Part shown: positions 11,849 to 23,930 of the stretch, piece after piece | How the letters are laid out: each line of letters starts with the position of its first letter | Numbering within the stretch: position 1 is the stretch's first letter | Source of the DNA: Manihot esculenta | Taxonomy: Eukaryota > Streptophyta > Magnoliopsida > Malpighiales > Euphorbiaceae | Assembly (NCBI RefSeq): GCF_001659605.2 | Contig: NC_035164.2 | Span: 5,764,438-5,828,437, forward strand | Length of the DNA: 64,000 nt | Direction: 5' to 3' | Position numbers and translations under genes: made by a program | Notes under the pieces: generated by a model | The model's database searches: none | Told to the model about the DNA's origin: nothing | The model's input: the letters and a program-made list of their open reading frames with translations, nothing else

Positions 11849-14106
11849 TGTAATACCCGGCTAGACTCCGGTATCGGAATTCCTACCGTCCGGTGGAATC
11901 TCGAATGTCGGAAGCTCTAGTAGGGTAGAATCATGTTTTCATAAAATGTTTTAAGGTATTTCATGGTTTTAAGTAAAATGGAAATGAGTTTTTGCATAAA
12001 AACAACCTTGGAGGAAAACTCAGGTTCGGCCGCCGAACCTCAAGTTCGGCCGCCGAACATGCATGCCTTCGGGAGCGCTTTTAGGCCCCCGAAAGCATAA
12101 GTGAGGGAAGTCCAGGTTCGGCCGCCGAACCTCAAGTTCAGCCGCCGAACATGACATGCATGCGGAGGCACGTTCGGCCCCCGAACGTGGCCTGGCCAGC
12201 CACTATAAAAGGGTCCCTTAGCCGAAAACGGGCGAGCTTTTTCCCCATTTTCGGCCAAGGTGAGCTCTCCGCCGTCCCTCACCGATCTTGAGTTCTTTCC
12301 TTCCAATCCTACTCGATTTTCATGAGTTTTTACTTTGTTTTGAAGATTTTCAAGCTTTGAGCAAAGTTTTGGAGCTTTGAGGTTCAAGGGAACTCAACCC
12401 CTCCCATCTCCGAGTTAGGTCGTCTCTCTCTCGATCTCCACGAGGTAAGAGCCGATCTTAAGCTCATTGCATGTTTTAAGTAAGTTTTAAGTGGATCTAT
12501 GGGGTAGAATGCATGTTTAGCTCATGGTTAGGTTTATGGGTTTTATATGTGTTTATGAACAATGTGAGTTGCTTGTTGTGTTGTAGTTGGGGTTTTTGTT
12601 GGTTTGATGCCCCTAGGAACTTGTATGCTTGTTTGTGTGTGATTGGGAATGTTGTAGAATAGGTTTATGCATGATTGGGTAGTTTTGGAGGCAAATGTGT
12701 ATAGAAGAGCTGAGTTTCTGCCACTAAGGGAGAAACCAGGTTCGGCAGCCGAAGGAACTTTCGGCCGCCGAACATGCTTATGGAGGCAGCCTTCGGCTGC
12801 CGAAGCTTGCCCCCGAAAGGAGACTTTCATCTCTGTCTGGGAGTTTCGGCCGCCGAAAGTGCCGCCGAACATGCATGAGTTTCGCCTCTGTCTGGGAGTT
12901 TCGGCCGCCGAAGGTGCCGCCGAACCTGCCTGACTTTCGGCTCTGGAGGGACTTTCGGCCGCCGAACCTGCCGCCGAAAGTGCCTTGTCCAGCCCTCTCT
13001 TGCATGTTTTTCTATGATTGTTTCATGATGTTTTAGGGGGTTTTTGGGGAGTAGTTTAGAGTTATATTCATGTATGATTGGTCCCTCATTTGAGTCCACC
13101 TGTGTAGGTTCGGACCCGAGGAACCGAGGACCCCAGCAGTGAGTCAGCTGCTCCAGTGTCTGGTCAAAGCTACCCAGAGGTGAGTGGAATAACTCATTAT
13201 GTTTTAAAGCAAATAATGGACTTTTTAGCATGTTTCACGCATCATGAATGCCATGAGATGTACTAGGTTGTTTGCATTAGAATTCACGAGTATGTTGCAT
13301 TGCATACTTTATTGTTGATTGATGTGGATGAACGTTGGATGATCCATAGCCCTCAATCTACGATGTGACGATGTGATATGTACAGTACGGAATGTAAGAC
13401 CAGTGGGACCCATTCTACGTTCGCTGGCACCATGTAAGGGAAAGACCAGGACCCATTCTACGTTCTGGCACAGTTGGACTATGTAGAGGGCTATTGGTGA
13501 CAAGTTCATCCTTGATGTGATTAGCTGTGATGTGATGCATTCCATGATGCCATATGATTTAAATGTTTTTATTATTCTGCTCACTGGGCTCTAGTAGCTC
13601 ACCCCTCTCCCATTTTCCCCAGGATTGCAGGTACAGGGTAGACCAGGAGATCCGTAAGAGTAATGAAGTCATGTGTATGTAATAGATAGTGTGGACATGA
13701 TAAATGTATTAATGTTATGTAAAAGTACAGTTTTAGTCATGTAATGACTTTGAGGATTAGAGGTTGTGCTTGACTATATGTATAAGATATCCCTTTTACT
13801 ACATGATCTTAGATATTCTACGATGATTATGCAAACCAACTCAACTTATGATGTATCGCCCATTGGGGCATTGATGAGATCCCACAGAGGGGGTCATGAT
13901 TATGTTTATGTTTATGTACAGTGCATGCACAGGTTGAGTTTGGTGTATGAACGAAAGAAAAGTTTTAAATTTTTATGTATTTTCTTGATCATGTATGGGA
14001 TTAAACAGGTTTTCAGGTTGAAATGTTAGGCTTGCTACGGGTCCCGGCGGCCTTAAGCCGACCTAGATCCTAGCGCCGATAGCGGTCCGATTTTCGGGTC
14101 GTTACA
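11849..14106 (+). repeat. 5' LTR of chromovirus
   Basis: 2258 bp from TGTAATACCCGG to CGGGTCGTTACA. Two clusters of TTCGGCCGCCGAA quasi-palindromes, about 12025-12185 and 12739-12982, lie on either side of the TATA box at 12204. A CCAGGACCCATTCTACG unit occurs once near 13443-13480, against twice in the 3' LTR. The short frames inside the LTR are by-products of these GC-rich repeats and are not treated as genes. Confidence 0.9.
12204..12210 (+). promoter_or_regulatory. TATA box of 5' LTR
   Basis: TATAAAA in the context CAGCCACTATAAAAGGG. The same box at the matching place occurs in the 3' LTR (19822-19828), the solo LTRs (11071-11077; 53220-53226 as TATAAAT) and the LTR at 60754 (TATAAGA). 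It probably sets the start of the element's RNA. Confidence 0.65.
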
Positions 14107-14109
14107 GAA

Positions 14110-14121
14110 TGGTATCAGAGC
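14110..14121 (+). other. Primer binding site, initiator tRNA-Met
   Basis: TGGTATCAGAGC, three bases after the end of the 5' LTR. It is complementary to the 3' end of initiator tRNA-Met, the usual primer of plant chromoviruses. Confidence 0.9.
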
Positions 14122-14377
14122 CCTAGGTTCATAGGGTCGGACCTAGAGTGTCGGGCTCATAGATGTTATAGAAGGTCAAGCACAATAGGAAAGATCATGT
14201 CCACTAGGATTGGATGTGGAGTCCTGTCTTGTATGATAATGTGAAATGCCATGATTATATACATGTGCATTGATGTTATGATATGAATGATGTATATGTG
14301 ATGAGGGTTCATTTGTGCCCACATGAACCATATGATGCTAATGTTTGTGTGATGTGTTCTGTTTTTCAGAAAATAGG

Positions 14378-17300
14378 ATGAGAGGAACCCGTCAATCTGC
14401 AAGATTGACTGGAGTACCACCTGAGGATGAGGGCACGAGCGCCCGTCCTCCTACATTGCCTAGGGCAATGTCATGTAGAGCAAACAGAGAAAGAGTGTCA
14501 AGGGACCCTAGAAGGTCTTTTGATGCTAGTAGAAGGGGGACAGATAGAGGAGGAAGTTCTTCAGATGTGAGGGAGGTTATGAAAGAGGATCAGAGGAGGG
14601 ATGGGAATCTGGATGTTAGCATGGAGGAAGAGGGGACAGGGGAGTCACAGGGAGGCGTTCAGGCCTCGGGGTATGGTTTTCCACCCCATTATCCACCCTT
14701 CCCACAAGGTTCAGGGTATCCGATGGGAGGTACGTCGGATTATTCCAGCTTTAACCCCTATCCTACCTACATGCCTTATCCACCTTTCTATCCACCTTAC
14801 ACACAGTACCCAGCTTATCCACCCTCACCCTTCTATCCAAACCCGGCAAACCTCACCTCAGGGAATGCTGCACCCCCACCTCCACCACCTACAGAACCAG
14901 TAGCCCCAGTTACTCAACCTTCTAGACCTAGCTCAGCCGGTGGGAGCAAGGTAAAAATGACAGATTACCTTAAGCTGGATGCTCCCAAATACAAGTCAGG
15001 GGATGACCCCTTTGAGTATCTGAGAGTAGTGAAGACAATAACTGATGAGCTAGGGGCGGACGATAGCAGGGCCATTCAGATGGCAGGGTTCACCTTAAAG
15101 TGCAAGAAGGCACGGGAATGGTTCAAGTGTTATGTGGACCCGAGACTAGACGGCATGACATGGGAAGAATTTGCGAATGAGTTCGCGGGTTGGGCTTTTC
15201 CAGACAGTTCCAGAGAATTGAAGATGATTGAGTTTGAACAGCTGAGGCAGACAGAACACATGAGTGTGGAGGAGTTCACGGATAAATTCTTGGAGCTATT
15301 GCCTTTTTCAGGGCAAGCTCTAGATACCGATTCGAAGAAAGCCAAGAGATATGTTATGAAGCTGCATTCCAGGTACTCCTCTTTGATTCAGTTAGTTGAG
15401 AGGGAAAGTTTCCACACTATGGTAGATATGGCTCGAAGGATGGAGGCGAGTGCTATAGTTGAGGGGTCAGTGAAGCAGTCAGTGACCCAGTCTTCAGGGG
15501 TTAAGACCCCAGGCAGAGGAGGGCCAGGTCTCTCTTCTCAGGGCTCAAGTAGCAAGAGGTGGAATAACACCACCAAGAAACCGAAGAAGAACAAGTTTTG
15601 GAGTAAGTTGAAATCCGGTCTGGGATTCGGCGGTGGCTCGAGCTCAGGTTCAAACGGTACAGAATGCCAAAGGTGTGGGAGGCCGCACAAAGGAGTGTGT
15701 CGAGCTGGGACCAATTCATGTTTCAGATGTGGACAGGAGGGACACATGGCTCGAGAGTGTCCTAGAGCACCTTTTATGGGCCAGCCCCAGCAGACAGCTT
15801 CTGGTAGTGTGGCACAGCCAGCAGCTCCAGCCACAACTCAGGGCAGTGGCAGAGGTAGAGGGAGAGGGGCAGCCTCTTCTTCTGGTTCCCGAGGTGAAGG
15901 TCCATCAGCTCCAGCCAGGATCTTCACCATGACTCAGCAGGAGGCTAACACATCCAACACCGTGGTGTCAGGTAATCTCATCATTGGGTGTTCTGATGTG
16001 TATGCATTAATGGACCCCGGTGCATCTCATTCATTTATTGCTCCGAGAGCCGTTGAGAGGTTGGGTATGATAGTCTCTGGGTTAGAGTGTCCCCTATGGG
16101 TCAGTGGACCCAAGTGTGACCCGTCAGTGGCAGAGTCAGTCTGCCAGTACAGTCCAGTTTTTATTGAGGGAAGATGCCTCTCCGCCGATCTTGTGGTTCT
16201 AGATTTGGCAGACTTTGACGTCATTCTAGGGATGGATTGGCTATCTACCCATGGTGCTACCTTGGACTGCAGGGACAAGGTAGTCAGGTTCAGAGATCAG
16301 AACGGGTCAGAGGTCGTCTTCAGAGGAGACAAGAGGGGTACACCTAGAGGTCTGATATCAGCTCTTCAGGCTTGTAGGTTGCTTAGGAAGGGATGTCAGG
16401 GGTATTTGGCTCATGTGAGAGAGCTTAGTAGTCAGGTCAGGGAGCCAGCCTCGGTGCCAGTTGTCAGAGAGTTTCAAGATGTCTTTCCAGATGAGCTTCC
16501 AGGTTTACCACCTGCTAGGGAGATAGAGTTCGAGATAGAGTTGATGCCTGGAACTAGACCGATCTCTATCCCTCCCTACAGGATGGCCCCAGCTGAGTTG
16601 AAGGAGTTGAAAGAGCAGTTGCAAGAGCTGGTAGAAAAGGGCTTCATCCGACAGAGTACCTCACCATGGGGTGCTCCAGTCTTATTTGTAAAGAAGAAGG
16701 ATGGGTCCCTCAGACTTTGTATCGACTACAGGCAGTTGAACAAAGTCATTACCAAAAATAGGTACCCTCTGCCAAGGATCGATGATCTATTCGACCAGCT
16801 AGCAGGAGCGGGTTGTTTTTCCAAAATAGATCTAAGATCGGGGTACCATCAGCTAAGGATAAGGGATGAAGATGTGCCAAAGACAGCTTTCAAGACCAGA
16901 TATGGGCATTTTGAGTTCCTTGTGATGCCTTTCGGGTTAACCAACGCCCCTGCAGCATTCATGGATCTCATGAACAGAGTGTTTAGCCAATACCTGGATC
17001 ACTTTGTTATTGTCTTCATAGATGATATCTTAGTGTATTCTAGGAATGCAGAGGAGCATGCCCATCATCTGAGGTTGGTTCTGCAAACCTTGAGGGAACA
17101 TGGCTTGTATGCCAAGTTCTCTAAGTGTGAGTTCTGGCTGAGGAGCATTTCATTCTTGGGGCATGTAGTGTCAGAAAATGGAATAGAGGTAGACCCCAAG
17201 AAGGTAGAAGCTGTGGCTAACTGGCCTAGACCCACGACAGTGACAGAAATCAGGAGTTTCTTGGGTTTGGCAGGTTACTACAGGAGGTTCGTTCAGGACT

Positions 17301-19357
17301 TCTCAAAGATTGCAGCTCCTCTGACCAGGTTAACCAGGAAGAATCAGAAGTTTGTGTGGACCGACCAGTGCAAGGAGAGTTTTGAAGAGCTTAAGAGGAG
17401 GTTGACTTCGGCACCAGTGTTAGCTTTGCCAGCCAGCAGTGAGGACTTCACGGTCTTCTGTGATGCATCCCGAGTGGGTTTGGGTTGTGTGTTAATGCAA
17501 AATGAGAGGGTGATTGCTTATGCTTCTAGACAGTTGAAGAAGCACGAGTTAAATTACCCCACACATGACCTGGAGATGGCAGCAGTAATCTTTGCACTCA
17601 AGATGTGGAGGCACTACCTCTATGGGGTTAAATGTGAGATCTTTACAGATCATAAGAGCCTGCAGTACATCCTGAGTCAAAGAGATTTGAACTTGAGACA
17701 GAGAAGATGGGTGGAGCTGCTGAGTGATTATGATTGCAAGATTCAGTACCATCCGGGTAAGGCGAATGTTGTGGCAGACGCCTTAAGCCGGAAATCACTC
17801 GGCAGTTTATCCCACATATCGGCAGAAAGGAGGCCAGTGGTGAAGGAGTTTTACAAGCTCGTTGAGGAAGGTCTTCAGTTGGAGTTGTCTGATACAGGTG
17901 CTTTGGTAGCCCAGATGAGAGTGGCACCCGTGTTTCTGAAGCAGGTGGCTCAGAAACAGCATGAGGACCCAGAGTTAGTGAAGATTGCCAGGACTATTCA
18001 GTCAGGCAAAGAAAGTGAGTTCAGATTCGACAGTAAAGGGATCCTCCGCTATGGGAGCAGACTATGTGTACCAGATGACATAGGGCTAAAAGGAGACATT
18101 ATGAGAGAGGCTCATAATGCAAGATACAACGTTCACCCCGGAGCCACCAAGATGTACCAAGATCTGAAGAAGGTTTATTGGTGGCCAGCTATGAAGAAAG
18201 AAGTGGCACAGTTTGTGTCAGCCTGCGAAGTGTGTCAGAGGGTGAAGCTGTAACATTAGAAGCCGGCTGGAATGCTTAACCCGCTACCTATTCCAGAGTG
18301 GAAATGGGAAAATATAGCTATGGACTTCGTAGTGGGGTTACCGGCGACGTCCAATAGATTAGACTCCATATGGGTGATTGTGGACAGACTCACCAAATCT
18401 GCTCACTTCATCCCTGTCAGGAGTGGCTATTCTGTGGACAAGTTGGCGCAGGTGTACGTTGATGAGATCGTCAGGCTGCATGGGGTTCCTGTTTCGATAG
18501 TATCAGATAGAGGGCCCCAGTTCACCTCCAGGTTTTGGCGGAGTCTGCAGAATGCCATGGGTACTAGGTTGGATTTTAGCACTACTTTCCATCCACATAC
18601 GGACGGACAATCAGAAAGGACCATCCAGACCATAGAGGATATGCTCAGAATGTGTGTGCTGGACTTTGGCGGTTCTTGGAGGCAGCATCTACCTTTGGTG
18701 GAGTTTGCCTACAATAACAGCCATCATGCTAGCATCGGGATGGCTCCATATGAAGCTTTATATGGAAGGAAGTGCATATCTCCTGTTTGCTGGGAAGAGG
18801 TTGGAAAAAAGGTCTTGGCAGGGCCTGAGCTAGTAGAGATTACTAGCAGGGTAGTACCCATAATCAGAGAAAGGATCAAGACTGCTGCAAGCAGACAGAA
18901 GAGTTATGCAGACATCCGCAGAAGACAGGTAGAATTTCAGGAGGGGGATCTGGTATTGCTCAAGGTGTCTCCTATGAAAGGAGTGGTTCGCTTCGGGAAG
19001 AAAGGTAAACTAGCCCCACGATACATCGGACCCTTTGAAATCTTGCAAAAGATTGGGAATGTGTCGTACAAGCTGGATTTACCTGCTTCAATGGAAAGAA
19101 TCCATCCGGTTTTCCATGTTTCGATGTTGAGGAAGTTTGTGTCAGATCCGAGCAAGGTTCTTAGTGAGCCTGATGTGGAGGTCCAAGAGGATCTCACCTA
19201 TGTTGAACAGCCAGTACAGATCATAGACACCCAGATCAGAAAGCTAAGAAACAAGGAAATCCCGATGGTGAAAGTCCTGTGGAACCACCACAATTTGGAA
19301 GAATGCACTTGGGAGACACGGGAGTCTATGCTCCAGCAGTACCCTCATCTCTTCTAA
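14378..19357 (+). pseudogene. Chromovirus gag-pol polyprotein, two nonsense codons
   Basis: A 1660-codon frame starting [12 protein letters not shown]; an in-frame ATG 33 bases upstream is less likely. Order of domains: Tyr/Pro-rich linker (about 14680-14860), retrotransposon gag domain (about 14980-15460), two Cys-His motifs ending [14 protein letters not shown] (about 15665-15765), aspartic protease with DPGASHSF (16015), reverse transcriptase with FIDDILVYS (Asp-Asp at 17021-17026), RNase H starting FCDAS (17456), integrase zinc finger (H-H-C-C, about 18110-18235), DDE core with SDRGPQFTS and HTDGQSE, and a chromodomain-like end WNHHNLEECTWE (about 19275). It is interrupted only by TAA at 18251 and TAG at 18257, where the related copy at 59290 has GAA and CAG. 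These stops fall in the integrase, so gag, protease, RT and RNase H could still be made. Confidence 0.9.
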
Positions 19358-19451
19358 GGTTAGATCTTTATGTGTTTATGTGCTATGTATGTATGTTATG
19401 TTTTATGCCATGCTATGTGCTAGTTGAGGAACATTCGGGGACGAATGTTCT

Positions 19452-19465
19452 TAAGGGGGGGAGAA
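19452..19465 (+). other. Polypurine tract
   Basis: A purine run (AAGGGGGGGAGAA) immediately before the TGTAATACC start of the 3' LTR. It is the expected plus-strand primer of the element. Confidence 0.85.
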
Positions 19466-21791
19466 TGTAATACCCGGCTAGACTCCGGTATCGGAATTCC
19501 TACCGTCCGGTGGAATCTCGGATGTCGGAAGCCTCTAGTAGGGTAGAATCATGTTTTCATAAAATGTTTTAAGGTATTTCATGGTTTTAAGTAAAATGGA
19601 AATGAGTTTTTGCATAAAAACAACCTTGGAGGAAAACTCAGGTTCGGCCGCCGAACCTCAAGTTCGGCCGCCGAACATGTATGCCTTCGGGAGCGCTTTT
19701 AGGCCCCCGAAAGCATAAGTGAGGGAAGTCCAGGTTCGGCCGCCGAACCTCGAGTTCGGCCGCCGAACATGGCATGCATGCGGAGGCACGTTCGGCCCCC
19801 GAACGTGGCCTGGCCAGCCACTATAAAAGGGTCCTTTAGCCGAAAACGGGCGAGCTTTTTCCCCATTTTTGGCCAAGGTGAGCTCTCCGCCGTCCCTCAC
19901 CGATCTTGAGTTCTTTCCTTCCAATCCTACTCGATTTTCATGAGTTTTTACTTTGTTTTGAAGATTTTCAAGCTTTGAGCAAAGTTTTGGAGCTTTAAGG
20001 TTCAAGGGAACTCAACCCCTCCCATCTCTGAGTTAGGTCGTCTCTCTCTCGATCTCCACGAGGTAAGAGCCGATCTTAAGCTCATTGCATGTTTTAAGTA
20101 AGTTTTAAGTGGATCTATGGGGTAGAATGCATGTTTAGCTCATGGTTAGGTTTATGGGTTTTATATGTGTTTATGAACAATGTGAGTTGCTTGTTGTGTT
20201 GTAATTGGGGTTTTTGTTGGTTTGATGCCCCTAGGAACTTGTATGTTTGTTTGTGTGTGATTGGGAATGTTGTAGAATAGGTTTATGCATGATTGGGTAG
20301 TTTTGGAGGCAAATGTGTATAGAAGAGCTGAGTTTATGCCACTAAGGGAGAAACCAGGTTCGGCAGCCGAAGGAACTTTCGGCCGCCGAACATGCTTATG
20401 GAGGCAGCCTTCGGCTGCCGAAGCTTGCCCCCGAAAGGAGACTTTCGTCTCTGTCTGGGAGTTTCGGCCGCCGAAAGTGCCGCCGAACATGCATGAGTTT
20501 CGCCTCTGTCTGGGAGTTTCGGCCGCCGAAGGTGCCGCCGAACCTGCCTGACTTTCGGCTCTGGAGGGACTTTCGGCCGCCGAACCTGCCGCCGAAAGTG
20601 CCCTGTCCAGCCCTGTCTTGTATGTTTTTCTATGATTGTTTCATGATGTTTTAGGGGGTTTTTGGGTAGTAGTTTAGAGTTATATTCATGTATGATTGGT
20701 CCCTCAATTGAGTCCACCTGTGTAGGTTCGGACCCGAGGAATCGAGGACCCCAGCAGTGAGTCAGCTGCTCCAGTGTCTGGTCAAAGCTACCCAGAGGTG
20801 AGTGGAATAACTCATTATGTTTTAAAGCAAATAATGGACTTTTTAGCATGTTTCACGCATCATGAATGCCATGAGATGTACTAGGTTGTTTGCATTAGAA
20901 TTCACGAATATGTTGCATTGCATACTTTATTGTTGATTGATGTGGATGAACGTTGGATGATCCATAGCCCTCAATCTACGATGTGACGATGTGATATGTA
21001 CAGTACGGAATGTAAGACCAGTGGGACCCATTCTACGTTCGCTAGCACCATATAAGGGAAAGACCAGGACCCATTCTACGTTCTGGCACAGTTGGACTGT
21101 TACGTTGTGCTATGTTATGTAAGAGAAAGACCAGGACCCATTCTACGTTCTGGCACAGTTGGACTATGTAGAGGGCTATTGGTGACAAGTTCATCCTTGA
21201 TGTGATTAGCTGTGATGTGATGCATTCCATGATGCCATATGATTTAAATGTTTTTATTATTCTGCTCACTGGGCTCTAGTAGCTCACCCCTCTTCCATTT
21301 TCCCCAGGATTGCAGGTACAGGGTAGACCAGGAGATCCGTAAGAGTAATGAAGTCATGTGTATGTAATAGATAGTGTGGACATGATAAATGTATTAATGT
21401 TATGTAAAAGTACAGTTTTAGTCATGTAATGACTTTGAGGATTAGAGGTTGTGCTTGACTATATGTATAAGATATCCCTTTTACTACATGATCTTAGATA
21501 TTCTACGATGATTATGCAAACCAACTCAACTTATGATGTATCGCCCATTGGGGCATTGATGAGATCCCACAGAGGGGGTCATGATTATGTTTATGTTTAT
21601 GTACAGTGCATGCACAGGTTGAGTTTGGTGTATGAACGAAAGAAAAGTTTTAAATTTTTATGTATTTTCTTGATCATGTATGGGATTAAACAGGTTTTCA
21701 GGTTGAAATGTTAGGCTTGCTACGGGTCCCGGCGGCCTTAAGCCGACCTGGATCCTAGCGCCGGTAGCGGTCCGATTTTCGGGTCGTTACA
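19466..21791 (+). repeat. 3' LTR of chromovirus
   Basis: 2326 bp, same ends as the 5' LTR. It is 68 bp longer, mostly because the AGACCAGGACCCATTCTACG unit near 21061 is duplicated at 21128 (a 67-bp step). Quasi-palindrome clusters lie at about 19641-19803 and 20357-20600. Confidence 0.9.
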
Positions 21792-22918
21792 CCAGCCTTC
21801 CTTTGCCTGTTTTCTATGCATGTTTTACGATGTTTTAGGGGGTTTTTGGGGAGATGTTTAGAGTCATGTTAGAGTATGTTTGGTCCCTCATTTGAGTCCA
21901 CCTGTGTAGGATCGGACCTGAGGAACCGAGGTGATCAGCAGTGAGATAGCTGCTTCAGAGTTAGTTCAGAGTCAGCCAGAGGTGAGTAGAACTAAACTAA
22001 TCTTTTATTTCGAGAAATCAAATATTTTAAGTATGTTCATGCATCATGTATATGTAATAGGTTGGTTGCATTAGACCTCACGAATATGCCGCATTGCATA
22101 ATTGGTTGTTGATGTGGATGGACAACAGGACGACCCATTAGCCCTCTAGATGTTATGTTATGTAATGAAAGACCAGGGCTGCCATTCTATGCCCCTGGCA
22201 CAGAGTACAGGAAAGACCAGGTGTGGCCTGCACTACACCCCTGGCACACAGCTTATGTTATGTAATAAAAGTCCTGAGGAGCTCCACCGAGGGCCGAGCA
22301 CAGAGTAGAGGGATTTTTGGGTCAGTCCATCTGTGATGTGAATTGTTTGTGTTGTGATGCATTTCATGAAAGCATATGTTTATTATAATATTTTTACTGT
22401 TCTGTTCACTGGGCTTTTGTAGCTCACCCATTTCCCCTAACCCCCAGGTTTACAGGGTCAGAAATAGCAGAAGATCAGCAAGGGTAATGGTTATGTCATG
22501 TAATAGATTAGTAGTGGACATGAAATGACATGTAATGTAATGTAAGATATTGTACAGTAATGTAATGAGGATTAATATTGTGCTTGGCCCTAATGTATGG
22601 TTAATCCCTTTTGGTACATGATCTTTATGAATGTTTTTTAATGACGAGATATGTTGAACCAAGCTTGATGTATGAAATGTTGGCCCTACTAGAGCATTTG
22701 ATGAGAGCTCTAGTATGGGATTTTATATTTACAGATATGATGTATGTGCAGGTTAAGCTTGATAAAAGAAAAGTTTAAAATTTTTTATGAAAATGTATGA
22801 TCATGTATAAGATTTTATCAGGTATACAGGATGCATAGTAGGTTTGCTACGGGTTCCGGTGACCTTAAGTCGATCTGAATCCTAGTGTCGGTAGCGGTCC
22901 GGTTTCCGAATCGTTACA
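21792..22918 (+). mobile_element. Solo gypsy LTR, right part
   Basis: Continuation of the LTR begun at 10804. It resumes at CCAGCCTTCC exactly where the chromovirus ends, finishes CCGAATCGTTACA, and is followed by TCATA, the second copy of the target duplication. It carries the AAAGACCAGG..CCCCTGGCAC repeat region (22168-22250) seen in the other LTRs. Confidence 0.85.
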
Positions 22919-22920
22919 TC

Positions 22921-23640
22921 ATATGCGTGCATGATGGATTTATTAAAAAAAAATAAACGTTACTACTTAATTTTTAAAAAATCTTATTAGTTAATTTATT
23001 ATATTTTAAAAATATATTAAATTTTTAAAAGTTTTATTAATTTTAGTTATTATATATTGAAAAATTTTAAAATAACTAATTAATTTAATTTTTATAAAAT
23101 TAATGGATTTTATCATGTAATAAGTACTAAAATATTATAAAAAGATAAAAAATAATAATAATAAAATTTATCGATTAAATTATAAAAAAATAATTGTTAA
23201 AGTAAATTATTCACAGTCTATTTACCTTTATGGAGTATTTAAAATATTAATAATGAAATTACTAATTATTTATTGATAAAAATTATAGTTATATTTTTAT
23301 TTTTTTATAATAAATTATAAAATATTTAATGTTTAAAATAAAAAAAACTGATGAATAAATATTTAATATTTTAAAAATATTTTATTATATTTTTTAAAAT
23401 TAAATAATTAACTAATAAATTTTTTAAAATTATTTTATTACTATAAATAAACAGAAAGAAAATACACTCACATGCTTCGCGTACTCGAGTTATCATGTGA
23501 ATCACATGTATCTCTCTTTTCAGGAAAAGTGTCTTTTTACCTACCAAGAGTCGTTTTTACTCTTTTATTCGCATATTATGACAACGGAAATTATTGACTA
23601 TCACCTTCACACTCATTTTTGCGAGCCAATGGCTTCATGC
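22921..23640. repeat. AT-rich block, copy 1 of a direct duplication
   Basis: Starts ATGCGTGCATGATGGATTTA and near its end has GAGTTATCATGTGAATCAC and a TCTCTCTTTTCAGGAAA stretch (about 23487-23530), then CATATTATGACA (23572). The same landmarks in the same order occur at 28424-29440. The short frame at 23497-23763 begins inside this block, is not shared in frame by the other copy, and is not supported as a gene. Confidence 0.65.
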
Positions 23641-23930
23641 CATTTGTTAGTGATCCAAGAAGCACATAATTTGATGAATACATTTTTATGGCCCTTGTCA
23701 AAAAATATATTTATTGGTTTAGCACCGCAATCAATTCAAAAGCTCGGAAGATTTATAAGTTAGCTTTTGATATTACTATTATTAATAAATTAATTTTTAT
23801 ATTTTTAAAAATTTATTAAATTTTTTTTTTGTCAACGAAATAATTTTTCGTCATCTTTTTTGTTAATATTAGATAAAGAGGATTGAGAAAAATTTTAAAA
23901 TTCAACTTTATCCTTAAATAAAACTATTTA

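Larger units (their letters stand above)
11849..21791 (+). mobile_element. Complete Ty3/gypsy chromovirus (Tekay/Del-like)
   Basis: A 9.9-kb LTR retrotransposon: 5' LTR 11849-14106, tRNA-Met primer site 14110-14121, one long gag-pol frame 14378-19357, polypurine tract 19452-19465 and 3' LTR 19466-21791. It lies inside the solo LTR 10804-22918. The flanking five bases are CCAAT on the left and CCAGC on the right. Related uninterrupted LTRs read CCAGC here, so the left copy of the target duplication seems to have changed by two transitions. By eye the two LTRs differ at about 25-30 positions plus one 67-bp repeat unit. This suggests a fairly recent insertion. Confidence 0.9.

Noticed and set aside
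12543..13231. Overlapping frames rich in FGRR, RRPK and SAAE in the LTRs (also 19658-20849 and 53653-54000)
   Set aside because: They arise from the TTCGGCCGCCGAA repeats read in different frames, occur on both strands and match no protein family.
11849..14106. Clustered GC-rich palindromic repeats as a possible CRISPR array
   Set aside because: Spacing is irregular, spacers are shared between copies, there are no cas genes, and the repeats belong to plant LTRs.
14110..14121. TGGTATCAGAGC sites as pieces of tRNA genes
   Set aside because: They sit at LTR/internal boundaries without any cloverleaf; they are retrotransposon primer binding sites.
23497..23763. 88-codon + strand frame in AT-rich spacer
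   Set aside because: Not similar to any protein I know, and not preserved in the duplicate block at 28424-29440.
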